A stretch of DNA of 60,212 bases from Alphaproteobacteria bacterium UBA7691 (GCA_002482765.1 DLGP01000147.1:10722-70933); one strand, 5' to 3'. Positions 31,585 to 40,232 are shown, counted from the stretch's first letter. Translations and numbers: made by a program. Notes: generated by a model not told the origin, from the sequence alone.

Positions 31585-32439
31585 TCATGCCTCGTGCAGA
31601 TCAAGCGCCACCGGGGCAAGCTGATCGGCCAGATGGCGCGCCAGTTGGGCGCGGCTTTTGGCATTGCGCAGAATGCGCTCATCCTCGGGATTGCTGAGAA
31701 AGCCGGTTTCGATCAGCACGCTGGGAATACGCGGCGAGCGCAGCACGGCGAAATTGGCCGTGCGCATCGGATTATCCAGCAGCCGCACCTTGTTGCCGAC
31801 GCCATCGACAATACGGCGCTTGGCACTGAGCGAGGCATTGTGGCTGTGGCGCCGCGCCAGATCGAGCAGGATGGCCGAGGTTTCGCGGTCGGTGCCGCGC
31901 AGATCAAGGCCATACACCGCATCAACGCGGTTTTCACGCTCGGCCAGCGCATTGGCGAATTTGTCGGACGCACGATCCGATCGGCTATAGGCGGAAAGCC
32001 CGCGCGCGCCGCGATTCGGCGCCGCATCGGCATGCACCGAGACAAACAGATCGGCATTATGCTTGTGCGCCACCGCCACCCGGGTCGGCAGCGCCAGATA
32101 TTCGTCGCCATCGCGGGTCAGCAGCACCTTGATATCCTTGCGCTTGGCCAGGATGTCGCGGATCTGACGGCAGATCGACAGCGTGATGTCCTTTTCCTCG
32201 GTGCCGGAAACCCCGATGGCGCCGGGATCTCGGCCGCCATGGCCGGGATCAAGCACCAGCACAGCAGGTGGCCGTGGCGCCGGGCGCGGCGCCGGCTTGG
32301 ATGCCGGTTTGGGTGCAGGGCGCGGCGGATTGGCCTTGGCGGTCTGCTGCGCCAGCACATCGGCCAGCGGCGTGCCGAGCATCAGCCCGCCGCCGAGACT
32401 GCCGAGAATGTAGCGTATGGCCAAGCGCCGGTTGATCAT
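31585..32439 (-). CDS. N-acetylmuramoyl-L-alanine amidase (Amidase_3)
   Basis: The 284-residue protein has an N-terminal signal sequence (INRRLAIRYILGSLGGGLML), a proline/lysine/alanine linker (about 35-58) and an AmiC-type catalytic domain. Visible elements include LDPGHGGRDPGAIG (zinc His), SVHADAAPNRGARG and VLIETGFLSNPEDE (catalytic Glu). It cleaves the amide between MurNAc and the stem peptide, for cell separation or wall turnover. There is no AMIN domain as in E. coli AmiC. The ATG at 32439 follows GAGG; a TTG three codons upstream is open. Confidence 0.93.
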   Translation of the reverse strand: MINRRLAIRYILGSLGGGLMLGTPLADVLAQQTAKANPPRPAPKPASKPAPRPAPRPPAVLVLDPGHGGRDPGAIGVSGTEEKDITLSICRQIRDILAKRKDIKVLLTRDGDEYLALPTRVAVAHKHNADLFVSVHADAAPNRGARGLSAYSRSDRASDKFANALAERENRVDAVYGLDLRGTDRETSAILLDLARRHSHNASLSAKRRIVDGVGNKVRLLDNPMRTANFAVLRSPRIPSVLIETGFLSNPEDERILRNAKSRAQLARHLADQLAPVALDLHEA

Positions 32440-32457
32440 CTGCCTCAAAATCCATGC

Positions 32458-32482
32458 ACCCGATTCGCCAAACGAATCGGGT
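32458..32482 (-). terminator. Perfect hairpin between dnaJ-like gene and amidase gene
   Basis: ACCCGATTCG pairs perfectly with CGAATCGGGT around a 5-base loop. On the leftward transcript it comes after the dnaJ-like gene and ends 18 bp before the amidase ATG. A short ATTTTG follows rather than a clean T-run. It may be a weak terminator or a leader structure affecting amidase translation. Confidence 0.55.
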
Positions 32483-32573
32483 CTTGCGCCGGCCCGACGA
32501 TAGCCAGCCGGCGATTCCGCGACAAGCTATCTTTGCGAAAAGCCGTCACTTAACAAAGAGTAAAGGGAAATTC

Positions 32574-33545
32574 TTAATCTACGGTAAAGCGCGCTCGCAC
32601 ATCATAGCGATTACCCTTCACCCAGCCTTCGATCAGCTTTTCCAGCGCGCCATTGGGCTTTTCCGGCAGCATGATCTTGAGCTTGATATACTGATCGCCG
32701 CGCGTGTCGTCGCGGCGCGGCAGGCCACGGCCCTTGAGCCGCAGCATGGTGCCCGAGGATGCCCCCTTGGGTACACCAACCGCCACCATGCCATCCACCG
32801 TCGGCACCGCGATCTTGGCGCCAAGCACGGCTTCATCCAGCGTGATGGGCAATTCCACATGCACATCCTCGCCCTGCCGGGTGAAAAAATCATGCGGCAG
32901 GATTTTCACCTCGATCAGCGCATCGCCGGCCACGCCGCCGAGCCGGCCGGCCTCGCCCTGGCCCTTGAGCCGGATCGGCTGGCCATCATTGATACCAGCC
33001 GGAATCGCCACATCAAGCTGCTTGCCGCCCGGCATGGTGACGCGCCGCTTGCAGCCGCGTGCCGCATCCACAAAACCGATCTCGATGGTGTAATGCCGAT
33101 CCGCGCCACGCATCGGCTGCGGCCCGGCGCGCCCGGCTCCGGCACCCGCCCCGGCCTTGCCGCCGCGCATGGCGCCAAAAATCTCATCCAGAAAATCCTC
33201 GCCGCTCTGGCTGCCGGCGCCAAACGGCCCGCGCGCCCCGGCACCCGCGCCTGCCCCCCCGGCACGGCCACGACCACCAAAGCCGCCGCCGCCGAAGCCA
33301 CCGCCAAAATTGGCGGCACGCGGCTGGCCGGCGGCATCGATCTCGCCACGATCAAATTTGCCGCGCTTGTCGGGGTCGCCAACAATATCATAGGCCGCCG
33401 ACACTTCCTTGAACCGCTCCTCGATCTTGGGCGCGTTCGGATTGCGGTCGGGATGCAGCTCCTTGGCCAGCTTGCGATAGGCCTTCTTGATATCGTCCTG
33501 GCTCGCCGTGCGGCCAACGCCGAGCACGCTATAGGGGTCACGCAT
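32574..33545 (-). CDS. DnaJ/CbpA-like co-chaperone without zinc finger
   Basis: The 323-residue protein has a J domain (residues 4-68, HPD at 31-33), a Gly/Phe/Arg-rich linker (about 80-150, runs such as GGGFGGGGFGGRGRAGG) and two beta-barrel substrate domains with DAARGCKRRVTMPGGK and GDALIEVKILPHDFF. It lacks the four CxxCxGxG repeats, so it is class B like CbpA. It stimulates DnaK ATPase and delivers clients. It follows the Sel1 gene by 12 bp on the same strand. Confidence 0.93.
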   Translation of the reverse strand: MRDPYSVLGVGRTASQDDIKKAYRKLAKELHPDRNPNAPKIEERFKEVSAAYDIVGDPDKRGKFDRGEIDAAGQPRAANFGGGFGGGGFGGRGRAGGAGAGAGARGPFGAGSQSGEDFLDEIFGAMRGGKAGAGAGAGRAGPQPMRGADRHYTIEIGFVDAARGCKRRVTMPGGKQLDVAIPAGINDGQPIRLKGQGEAGRLGGVAGDALIEVKILPHDFFTRQGEDVHVELPITLDEAVLGAKIAVPTVDGMVAVGVPKGASSGTMLRLKGRGLPRRDDTRGDQYIKLKIMLPEKPNGALEKLIEGWVKGNRYDVRARFTVD

Positions 33546-33557
33546 GACAGATCACTT

Positions 33558-34832
33558 TCAACGCGGGCTCAGCAGGCGCTGGGCCAGATCGGCGGCATCG
33601 TCGCGCTGGCGGTCGGGCATTGCCCGGGCCAGCTCGGCGGCTGCCTGCTCGGCTTGCATATTGCCATTTTGCGCCGCCACGCGCAGCCATGCCAGCGCCC
33701 TGATACGATCTGGCGGCAAGCCCTTGCCATCGCGGTATAATAGCCCCAACCGGCCCTGCGCCTCGGCATTACCCTGCTGCGCCAGCGGCAGCCAGCGCCC
33801 CAAAGCGGCAAAATAATCGGCTTTTTCATACGCCTGCTGTGCCACCTGCATCGGATCCGGCGCCGGCATGGCCGGCGCGGCGGCAAGCGCCGGGGCGGCT
33901 TCTTCGCTGCGCCCGAACAGCCAGCCGAACAACCCGCCCGACTCGACGGGTGGTGGTGGTGGCGCTGGTGGCGGCGGCGCCACCGCGACGGCCGGGGCCG
34001 GGGGCGAGGCCGGGGCTGGATCAGCTACTGGCGCTGGGGCTGGCGGTGCAACATCCGGCAGGGTCGGGGCCGGTGATTCCGGCGTGATCATACGGCGGCC
34101 GGGCAACTGCGCCAGATCGGGCCGGGTTGAGATTGCAGATGGCGTGGCCACCCGGCTGGGCGCCGGTTGGGATGCGGCAACCGGTGCGGCGGCAAGCTGA
34201 ACCGCATCGTCGCGCGCCGCCTGCCGGGCTTCGGTTGCGTCCGCAACCGGTGGCGTCGGCTGGGCGGCAGGCAGCACCGGCACGGTGCCGCGCGGCTTCA
34301 TCACCAGGATCGACAGGCGCTCCAGGGCATCAGGCTGGCCGGCCTTGGCGGCATTGTTATACCAGCCCAGCGCCGAGGCCGAATCGGCCGGCATGCCCAG
34401 GCCCATTTCATGCATCAGGCCCAGATTATATTGTGCCACGGCATGGCCCTGGCGCGCGGCGGCCTCAAACCATTTACGCGCCTCGGCATAATCCAGCTTG
34501 ACGCCTTCACCATTGAGATACAGCGCTGCCAGATTGGCCTGGGCGCGGGCAAAGCCGAGTTCGGCAGCGGCACGATACCAGCGCAGAGCTGCGGCCATAT
34601 CCACCGGCACGCCCCGGCCCCAGCGATACAGATGGCCCATATTGCGCATCGCCGCTGCATCGCCGGCTTCCGCCAGCGGGCGCCATTGCGCCGCCGCCGC
34701 GGCATAATCTCCCGCTTCAAAGGCTGCGACGCCGGCAGCAAAATCGGCCCGCGCCGGGGCAATCGGCAGCAGCAGAAGCAGCGCGGCCAGCGCGGCGGCG
34801 GCAAGCCTGCGCCCGGGCCGATATGGCCGCAT
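33558..34832 (-). CDS. Exported Sel1-repeat protein
   Basis: The 424-residue protein has an N-terminal signal peptide ending IAPARA. Sel1-like helical repeats cover about 30-180 (AMRNMGHLYRWGRGVPVDMA, AQANLAALYLNGEGVKLDYA). A long Pro/Ala-rich linker (about 235-320, with APPPPAPPPPPVESGG) follows, and more Sel1 repeats cover 340-415. Sel1 repeats are protein-binding scaffolds, and in the periplasm they often act in envelope or cell-division complexes. The start at 34832 gives a proper signal peptide; earlier in-frame codons do not. It is first in an operon with the DnaJ-like gene. Confidence 0.88.
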   Translation of the reverse strand: MRPYRPGRRLAAAALAALLLLLPIAPARADFAAGVAAFEAGDYAAAAAQWRPLAEAGDAAAMRNMGHLYRWGRGVPVDMAAALRWYRAAAELGFARAQANLAALYLNGEGVKLDYAEARKWFEAAARQGHAVAQYNLGLMHEMGLGMPADSASALGWYNNAAKAGQPDALERLSILVMKPRGTVPVLPAAQPTPPVADATEARQAARDDAVQLAAAPVAASQPAPSRVATPSAISTRPDLAQLPGRRMITPESPAPTLPDVAPPAPAPVADPAPASPPAPAVAVAPPPPAPPPPPVESGGLFGWLFGRSEEAAPALAAAPAMPAPDPMQVAQQAYEKADYFAALGRWLPLAQQGNAEAQGRLGLLYRDGKGLPPDRIRALAWLRVAAQNGNMQAEQAAAELARAMPDRQRDDAADLAQRLLSPR

Positions 34833-34861
34833 CCTGCTCGCCCCAGCCAAAGCGGCCTGGC

Positions 34862-35362
34862 CTATTGCACCACGCGCCAGCTGCCATCGGGCTGGCGGCA
34901 GGCGGTGCCATAAGCCTGTTCGGTCTTGCCGCCCACGGTGACGCTCTGCTGGTATTCGCGGCAATATTCGCCGGCCTGCGAGGTGCCTTCGCGGGTTGGG
35001 GTGATGGTGCCGGAATTGCCACTATCCGGATTGCGCCAGGAAATCTGTTGACCAATCGGCGCCGTGCTGGCACGGCTGCTGGCCTGCTCCATCTGGACGC
35101 GGTCGGCCTTATCAAGCGAGGAGCCGATCTGGTTGCCAAGATAGGCACCGGCCAGCGCACCGGCGGCAACACCCACCAACTGGCCGGCACCCTTGCCGAA
35201 TTGCGCGCCGAGTACGGCGCCGCCGATGCCGCCGAGCAGGGTGCCGACATTTTCCTTGTTGGCGCCGCCCTGGCCACCGCCTTCACAAGCAGCAAGCGAC
35301 AGGGCAAGCACGGCCACGAGGCCAAAACGGCCGGCAGATGACGAGACAAGACGCGAGATCAT
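34862..35362 (-). CDS. Glycine-zipper lipoprotein (surface-antigen-like)
   Basis: The 166-residue protein has a lipoprotein signal with lipobox LAAC (Cys near residue 26), then a glycine-zipper membrane segment (GTLLGGIGGAVLGAQFGKGA, GVAAGALAGAYLGNQIG) and a C-terminal domain ending REYQQSVTVGGKTEQAYGTA and CRQPDGSWRVV. The layout matches 17-kDa/RT0821-like outer-membrane antigens. It is probably an outer-membrane lipoprotein of structural role. The start at 35362 follows GGAGGA. Confidence 0.9.
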   Translation of the reverse strand: MISRLVSSSAGRFGLVAVLALSLAACEGGGQGGANKENVGTLLGGIGGAVLGAQFGKGAGQLVGVAAGALAGAYLGNQIGSSLDKADRVQMEQASSRASTAPIGQQISWRNPDSGNSGTITPTREGTSQAGEYCREYQQSVTVGGKTEQAYGTACRQPDGSWRVVQ

Positions 35363-35501
35363 GATGCTAAATCCTCCGGCCCAGCCGGGCATGGCCGCGA
35401 AAGCAGCATACCCGATGGGTCACCAAGTTTGATGTTATTAATATATTGTCCGGGCCTGCCGCACCACAAGGGATGCCCCGGCTGGTCTGGCAGCGAAATT
35501 A

Positions 35502-35518
35502 CGTAACCTGATGTTACG
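35502..35518. terminator. Small hairpin downstream of Bax-like gene
   Basis: CGTAAC and GTTACG flank a 5-base loop, 8 bp beyond the stop of the leftward Bax-like gene. The stem is only 6 bp and no T-run follows, so it may be a weak terminator. The rest of the gap to 35363 shows no gene. Confidence 0.35.
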
Positions 35519-35525
35519 CGGCCGA

Positions 35526-36785
35526 TCAGCCCTTCTGGAAAAAATCCAGGCCGCTGAACATCGGCGTCGGCTCGTCGCCCAGCCGGGCGCTATCAAAGAT
35601 ATCCAGGTCGTTGGACCGCATGATCGAGCGCAAGGTGCGGATATAATCGTTGCCGCGCACGGAATAGCGATGCAGATTCGCCGCCAGGCTGTAGCCATCC
35701 AGGCTTTGCTCGCGCTGGCGTAATTTGGCGCGCTGTTCGCGGAATTCGCGATAGCTGCTCTTGGAATTCAGGTTGCGCATATAGGCCGCCACCGACTGAT
35801 CCAGGCTGGCGAAGCGCAGCACTTCGTATTTTTCGCCATCGGGGCGGTTTTCCGGCACGATGCCGGTGCCTGGATTCCAGGTCCATTGACCATAGACCGC
35901 GTTGCCGAGCAGGGCGAAGCGCGAGGTGCCCCAGCCGGATTCCTCAATCGACTGCGCCAACGCCAGGGCCGGCGGGATCACGTCGACCCGCAGCAGCATC
36001 TCGTCGATTTCCGGCTCGTCGAGGGCATAACGCTGCGACAGGTCGGCCAGCCAGGCTTCGTCGCGCGGCCGCAGCGGCAGGCCGGAATCACGCCGTTCGC
36101 GCAATTTGAACAGGCGGTCGCGGTCTTCCTGGATACGCTCATTCTCACGCAGGATATGCGGCAGCATCACCTTGATGAAGGCGCGCTTGCGCTTCTCGGT
36201 CAGGTTCACATCGGCAATATCAATCGGCAGCCGGGCCAGGAAAATACGCGGCACTTCCAGGCTGGGGCCGCCGCTGCGCGCTTCGGTCAGGTCAAAGCCT
36301 TCATTCTCGAAGCGGCGCAGCATGGCATCCACGGTGCGCTCGGCTTCGGCGCGCACCGCGCTGCGATGCGGCGACAGCGCCTTGGCTTCGGCCAGGCGGC
36401 GCTGCGCCACTTCCGGCGGCACCAGGGGCAGGCTGGCCAGTTGCGGCTCGGCATCGGCGGCCGGCTTGTCGGCAGCCTCGGGTTTGTCGGCCGGCTTGTC
36501 GGCCTGGCGCACCACCACGCTTGCCGGCAGGCGCCATTCCATCTGCGCCAGATGCGACAGGCGCTGCCAGGCTTCCTGCACGGTGTCGCTGAGCATCACC
36601 GGGCGCGCCTCCACTTCGGGGGCGCGCGCCTCCTGCATCTGGCTTGAAAGCACGCCGGCACCAATGCCGCCGGCCAGGCCAACGCCCAGCAGCAAACCGA
36701 TACCAGCCAATACCATGCGCACGTCCGAGCCCAGACCAAGCAGGCTACGGTCGTCTGATCGTGAGCGGTCAATATCCGCCATCAT
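35526..36785 (-). CDS. Bax-like glucosaminidase-domain membrane protein
   Basis: The 419-residue protein has one N-terminal membrane helix (MVLAGIGLLLGVGLAGGIGAG), a low-complexity Lys/Pro/Ala/Asp stretch (DKPADKPEAADKPAADAE), and a C-terminal glucosaminidase domain of the Bax/FlgJ type. The catalytic Glu lies in ALAQSIEESGWGTSRFAL, followed by GNAVYGQWTW and the tail LRSIMRSNDLD. It would cleave peptidoglycan glycan strands from the periplasmic face of the inner membrane. Two ATGs lie side by side at 36785 and 36782, both served by GGAGGTG. Confidence 0.88.
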   Translation of the reverse strand: MMADIDRSRSDDRSLLGLGSDVRMVLAGIGLLLGVGLAGGIGAGVLSSQMQEARAPEVEARPVMLSDTVQEAWQRLSHLAQMEWRLPASVVVRQADKPADKPEAADKPAADAEPQLASLPLVPPEVAQRRLAEAKALSPHRSAVRAEAERTVDAMLRRFENEGFDLTEARSGGPSLEVPRIFLARLPIDIADVNLTEKRKRAFIKVMLPHILRENERIQEDRDRLFKLRERRDSGLPLRPRDEAWLADLSQRYALDEPEIDEMLLRVDVIPPALALAQSIEESGWGTSRFALLGNAVYGQWTWNPGTGIVPENRPDGEKYEVLRFASLDQSVAAYMRNLNSKSSYREFREQRAKLRQREQSLDGYSLAANLHRYSVRGNDYIRTLRSIMRSNDLDIFDSARLGDEPTPMFSGLDFFQKG

Positions 36786-36920
36786 GGGCACCTCCACAGT
36801 TTCAACTCCGGCATCTGCCCGAAAAATCACGGCAAAACCGAGCCGTGATCGCGGCAAAAACATGGCCGCTCGGGTTCGACGCCAGGCGCCGCCCTTGTGT
36901 GCGATTCCCCAACAGGAACC

Positions 36921-36957
36921 AAAAAATGGCCGTCCGGCAAAAAAATGCCGCCGGCCG
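36921..36957 (-). terminator. Rho-independent terminator after nfu-type gene
   Basis: On the minus strand GGCCGGCGGCA and TGCCGGACGGCC form a stem with one internal bulge around a T-rich loop, followed by ATTTTTTGG. It begins 6 bp beyond the Nfu-type gene stop. It separates that gene from the Bax-like gene further left. Confidence 0.75.
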
Positions 36958-36962
36958 CTAAC

Positions 36963-37523
36963 TCAAACGGCCCGGACTTCCGTCACTTCCGGCACATAAT
37001 GCCGCAGCATGTTCTCAATGCCATGCTTGAGCGTGGCGGTTGAACTCGGGCAGCCGGCACAGGAACCCTGCATATGCAGAAGCACGACTCCACGCTGGAA
37101 GCCGCGGAAGACGATATCGCCGCCATCCTGCGCCACTGCGGGACGAACCCGCGTTTCGATCAATTCCTTGATCTGCCCCACCACCTCTTGGTCGGCGGGA
37201 TCATATACTTCATCATCAGCGTCTGCCGCTGCGGCGGCATCGTCCATCACCGGCAGGCCGATGATGAAATGCTCCATGATGGCGCCGAGCACCGGCGCCT
37301 TGAGCGCCGACCACTCGATCCAGTCCGCCTTGGTCACGGTGACGAAGTCGAGGCCAAGATAAACCCCATCGACACCCTGGATGGCAAACAGGCGGGTCGC
37401 CAGCGGAGAAACCTTCGCCGCCTCCGCGTCACGGAAGTTGGCCGTACCCACGGCCAGGACATCCCGGCCAGGCAGGAACTTCAGTGTCGCCGGGTTCGGC
37501 GTGGTTTCAGTCTGGATGAACAT
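36963..37523 (-). CDS. Nfu-type iron-sulfur cluster scaffold
   Basis: The 186-residue protein has an N-terminal Nfu_N domain (MFIQTETTPNPATLKFLPG) and a C-terminal NifU-like domain with the cluster cysteines in GSCAGCPSSTATLKHGIE (CxxC near 155-158). It accepts Fe-S clusters and passes them to client enzymes. An acidic linker (DDAAAAADADDE) joins the domains. The start at 37523 follows GGAGCGGGTG. It is monocistronic with its own terminator. Confidence 0.95.
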   Translation of the reverse strand: MFIQTETTPNPATLKFLPGRDVLAVGTANFRDAEAAKVSPLATRLFAIQGVDGVYLGLDFVTVTKADWIEWSALKAPVLGAIMEHFIIGLPVMDDAAAAADADDEVYDPADQEVVGQIKELIETRVRPAVAQDGGDIVFRGFQRGVVLLHMQGSCAGCPSSTATLKHGIENMLRHYVPEVTEVRAV

Positions 37524-37658
37524 CACCCGCTCCAATCATGTTGCGTCTCCGCCCGGCCGAGGATCAAATACACGATCAAATTTCGGCGCCGAGGCGAAAC
37601 GTCCCTGGAAATTGGTCAGCGGGTTCGCAAATATCAAGTAGAGAATCGTCGAAGGGTA

Positions 37659-37694
37659 CAGGTCGACGAAATTATCTTTCATAATATCGACCTG
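37659..37694. promoter_or_regulatory. Long dyad between nfu-type and adenylate cyclase genes
   Basis: CAGGTCGA (37659-37666) and TCGACCTG (37687-37694) are perfect inverted repeats with a 20-bp AT-rich centre. They lie in the 247-bp divergent gap, 77 bp before the cyclase start and 136 bp before the nfu-type start. The arms being two helical turns apart suggests a dimeric regulator site rather than a terminator. No other element is clear in this gap. Confidence 0.4.
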
Positions 37695-37770
37695 TTTACG
37701 AAAGATTAAAATGGCATGTGGATAGTTTTCCGGATAACCGGCCCTGTCCTGTCGAGACAAGGGGACGTGA

Positions 37771-39090
37771 ATGTCTGAGGCCCTGGCTGTGACCCGGCTG
37801 CAAAGCTGGCCCGATTCGCGCATTGAACTGACCCCGGCGGCGCGCTGGCTGACCGATCATGGCGGCGAGAGCATGCCGATGGAGCAGCTCTTTGCCGGCT
37901 TCATCGAAAAACTGATCGAGGAAGGCATCCCGCTGCTGCGGGTGACCTCGGCCTTGCCCTCGATGCATCCGCAGGTGCTGTCGCGCGGCTTCATCTGGCG
38001 CCGTGGCGAGCCGGTGGAGGTGGCCAGTGTTGGCCATGACGTGACCACCAGCGAGGAATATCTCAATTCACCGGTCTGGGCGATCCATCAGGGCGCCGCC
38101 GCGATCCGCCGCCGGCTCGACATCCCGGATGCGCCGATGGATTTCGGCATCCTGCCCGATCTGCTTGCCATCGGCGCCACCGATTACCTGGCGCTGCCGA
38201 TGCGGTTCACCCAGGGGCCGGGCTTCGGCAGCCAATCGCCCGACCGGCCGCGCAATGTCAGCTTTGCCAGTTTCACCACCGACCGGCCCGGCGGCTTCAG
38301 CCCGGCCGAACTGAGCTATCTGATGGAATTGATGCCGCTGGTGGCGCTGCGGCTGGAGATCGAGGCCAGCCGGCGCATGACCCGCGACCTGCTGATCACC
38401 TATCTTGGCCGCGCTCCGGCCAAACGGGTGCTGAAAGGCAATTTCCACCGCGGCCGGGGTTTTGAGGTGGAGGCCGCGATCTGGCTCTCCGATTTGCGCG
38501 GTTTCACCGCCATGTCCGACCGCCTGGACAACCAGGAGGTTATAACTGTGCTGGATGACTATTTCGAGGCGATGGCGCGCCCGGTGCAGCAGCATGAGGG
38601 CGAGGTGCTGAAATTCATCGGCGATGGCCTGCTGGCGATTTTCCGGGTTGATCCGGAAAACACCCCGCCCGGCATCGATCCGCGCGCCCATGCCTGCCAG
38701 CGCGCCCTGGAAGCCGCCTGCGGCGCCTTCGGCGCCCTGGCCGAACTGAATGAAACCCGCGTGGCAGCCGGGCAGCAGCCTTTGCGCGCCGGCATCGGGC
38801 TGCATCTCGGCCAGGTGATGTTCGGCAATATCGGCGCCAAGGACCGGCTGGATTTCACCGTGATCGGCCGCGCCGTGAATGAAGTCGCCCGGGTCGAGGC
38901 CGCCACCAAGATGCTCAGCCGGCCGCTGGTGACCTCTGACAGCTTCGCCCGCATGCTGCCCGAAGCCGGCCTCGAATCGCTCGGCTTCCATGCCCTGCGC
39001 GGCGTGCGCCAGCCACGCGAATTGCACGGCGTGCCGGCGGAACGGCTGGTTTGCGAGGTTGATAGTAAAGAGGAGACTACACCGGATTAA
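37771..39090 (+). CDS. Class III adenylate/guanylate cyclase
   Basis: The 439-residue soluble protein has an N-terminal region of about 225 residues of the kind seen in many alphaproteobacterial cyclases (a regulatory region without a known ligand). A class III catalytic domain follows, with metal-binding Asp residues in WLSDLRGFT and FIGDGLLAIF and the later segments GQVMFGNIGAKDRLDF and VIGRAVNEVARVE. It makes cAMP (or cGMP) from the NTP. It is divergent from the nfu-type gene, with a dyad between. Its stop overlaps the convergent membrane-protein gene by 4 bp. Confidence 0.92.
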   Translation: MSEALAVTRLQSWPDSRIELTPAARWLTDHGGESMPMEQLFAGFIEKLIEEGIPLLRVTSALPSMHPQVLSRGFIWRRGEPVEVASVGHDVTTSEEYLNSPVWAIHQGAAAIRRRLDIPDAPMDFGILPDLLAIGATDYLALPMRFTQGPGFGSQSPDRPRNVSFASFTTDRPGGFSPAELSYLMELMPLVALRLEIEASRRMTRDLLITYLGRAPAKRVLKGNFHRGRGFEVEAAIWLSDLRGFTAMSDRLDNQEVITVLDDYFEAMARPVQQHEGEVLKFIGDGLLAIFRVDPENTPPGIDPRAHACQRALEAACGAFGALAELNETRVAAGQQPLRAGIGLHLGQVMFGNIGAKDRLDFTVIGRAVNEVARVEAATKMLSRPLVTSDSFARMLPEAGLESLGFHALRGVRQPRELHGVPAERLVCEVDSKEETTPD

Positions 39091-39407
39091 GCCCGTGGCC
39101 GGAAAAACGCTATGGCGGTGTTCACAAAAGCCAGGAACATGGCGAACCACAGCGTCAGACGCGCCTCATTGATCACCAGGGCCAGCATATCCACGGCAAA
39201 CAGGGCAAAATGTTTGTTGATGGGATCCAGCAGGATCATCAGCATCGGCCCGACAGATAATGCGCTGCTCATGATGCCGCCAAGCGCATCCAGATTTGTG
39301 CTGCTCTTTATCTGCTGGGCGATATGGCCGCGATGAACAAAACAGCCGAGCAAGAAGACCGGAAGCGCAATCAGTAAGACCCAGGTGTCGCCAGCGCCCC
39401 ATGCCAT
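39087..39407 (-). CDS. Small membrane protein, unknown function
   Basis: The 106-residue protein has three or four hydrophobic segments (WVLLIALPVFLLGCFV, ALSVGPMLMILLDP, FALFAVDMLALVI, LTLWFAMFLAFVNTAIAFF). I do not recognise the family. It follows a 59-codon membrane-protein gene by 11 bp on the same strand, so the two may form a complex. No strong ribosome site is visible, which suggests translation coupled to its neighbour. Confidence 0.65.
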   Translation of the reverse strand: MAWGAGDTWVLLIALPVFLLGCFVHRGHIAQQIKSSTNLDALGGIMSSALSVGPMLMILLDPINKHFALFAVDMLALVINEARLTLWFAMFLAFVNTAIAFFRPRA

Positions 39408-39418
39408 TCAGGGCTGGC

Positions 39419-39598
39419 TCACACAGTGAAATGCGCAAACTTCATGATCACAGCGGCAAGCCCGGCGATGCCGAGGCCGCTGAAAAGCTGGGTTACGTCG
39501 CCCAGGCCAAACGCCCCGGTGACAACAACGCCCAGCATGGTCACGGCGGCGAAGAAACGCACCTTCTTCAAAATGGTCACGGTCCGGTTCGTTTCCAT
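39419..39598 (-). CDS. 59-residue double-spanning membrane protein
   Basis: A basic N terminus (METNRTVTILKKVRFF) is followed by two hydrophobic helices (AAVTMLGVVVTGAFGLG and GLGIAGLAAVIMKF). The start at 39598 has the strong site AAGGAATAAGG; codons upstream in frame add nothing conserved. It is the first gene of a two-gene unit of small membrane proteins lying between uspA and the cyclase gene. The function is unknown. Confidence 0.65.
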   Translation of the reverse strand: METNRTVTILKKVRFFAAVTMLGVVVTGAFGLGDVTQLFSGLGIAGLAAVIMKFAHFTV

Positions 39599-39656
39599 TG
39601 CCTTATTCCTTAAGCCAACCCGAGCCATCCATCGATCTATCAACACCAAAATATAT

Positions 39657-39684
39657 AATATTGCGCCATGGATTGCGCAATATT
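39657..39684. promoter_or_regulatory. AT-rich perfect 10-bp inverted repeat
   Basis: AATATTGCGC (39657-39666) and GCGCAATATT (39675-39684) flank an 8-base loop. The element lies between the uspA stop (39738) and the small membrane-protein start (39598) on the leftward strand. It could terminate uspA transcription, being followed by ATATATTTTGG, or be an operator for the membrane-protein genes. Confidence 0.5.
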
Positions 39685-39737
39685 TTCCCAAATAGTTGCA
39701 TTTTATTCAGGCGATATGCGGCGAGCGCGCCTGAGCC

Positions 39738-40232
39738 TCAGGTGATCCGGTCGATCTGCTCGTCGGTGAGTGTGCCGGGCACCAGGGTGATCGGGAAGCT
39801 GAGATTGCCCACCATCTGGCCGGCCAGCGCCGTGACCAGCGGGCCGGGTTCGTTGCCCGGGGCAGCGGCCAGCACCAGCATGCGGATGCCGGGGTCTTCC
39901 TCCACCAGCTTCAACACTTCATCCTTGGCGGCACCTTCGCGGATCGAGACTTCCGGCAGCAGGCCGGATTCGAGATTGACCTGCTCGGCCAGTTGCCGCA
40001 GCAGGCTCTCGGCGCCCTCATAGGCTTCCTGGCGCATGATCTCGGCCACGCCGGCCCATTGATTGAAGTCCACCGGCTCGACCACGCGCAGCAGCACCAC
40101 GCCGCAATGGATATTGCGGGCGCGGCGCGTGGCATAGCGCAGGGCGACCCGGGATTCCGCCGTATCATCCACCACCACCAGGAATTTCTGGCGGCGCGGC
40201 GCGGCGGCGCTGTCTCGCTGGGTTTCACTCAT
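39738..40232 (-). CDS. Universal stress protein (UspA family)
   Basis: The 164-residue protein has a single Usp fold: KFLVVVDDTAESRVALRYA at the start, GVVLLRVVEPV, and a C-terminal strand NLSFPITLVPG. The ATP-binding G-x2-G-x9-G-S/T motif of ATP-type Usps is not clear (the region reads APGNEPGPLVTALAG), so it may be a non-nucleotide-binding member. It ends a leftward run of murJ, trpS, DUF2333 and usp genes, starting 44 bp after the DUF2333 stop. Confidence 0.88.
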   Translation of the reverse strand: MSETQRDSAAAPRRQKFLVVVDDTAESRVALRYATRRARNIHCGVVLLRVVEPVDFNQWAGVAEIMRQEAYEGAESLLRQLAEQVNLESGLLPEVSIREGAAKDEVLKLVEEDPGIRMLVLAAAPGNEPGPLVTALAGQMVGNLSFPITLVPGTLTDEQIDRIT

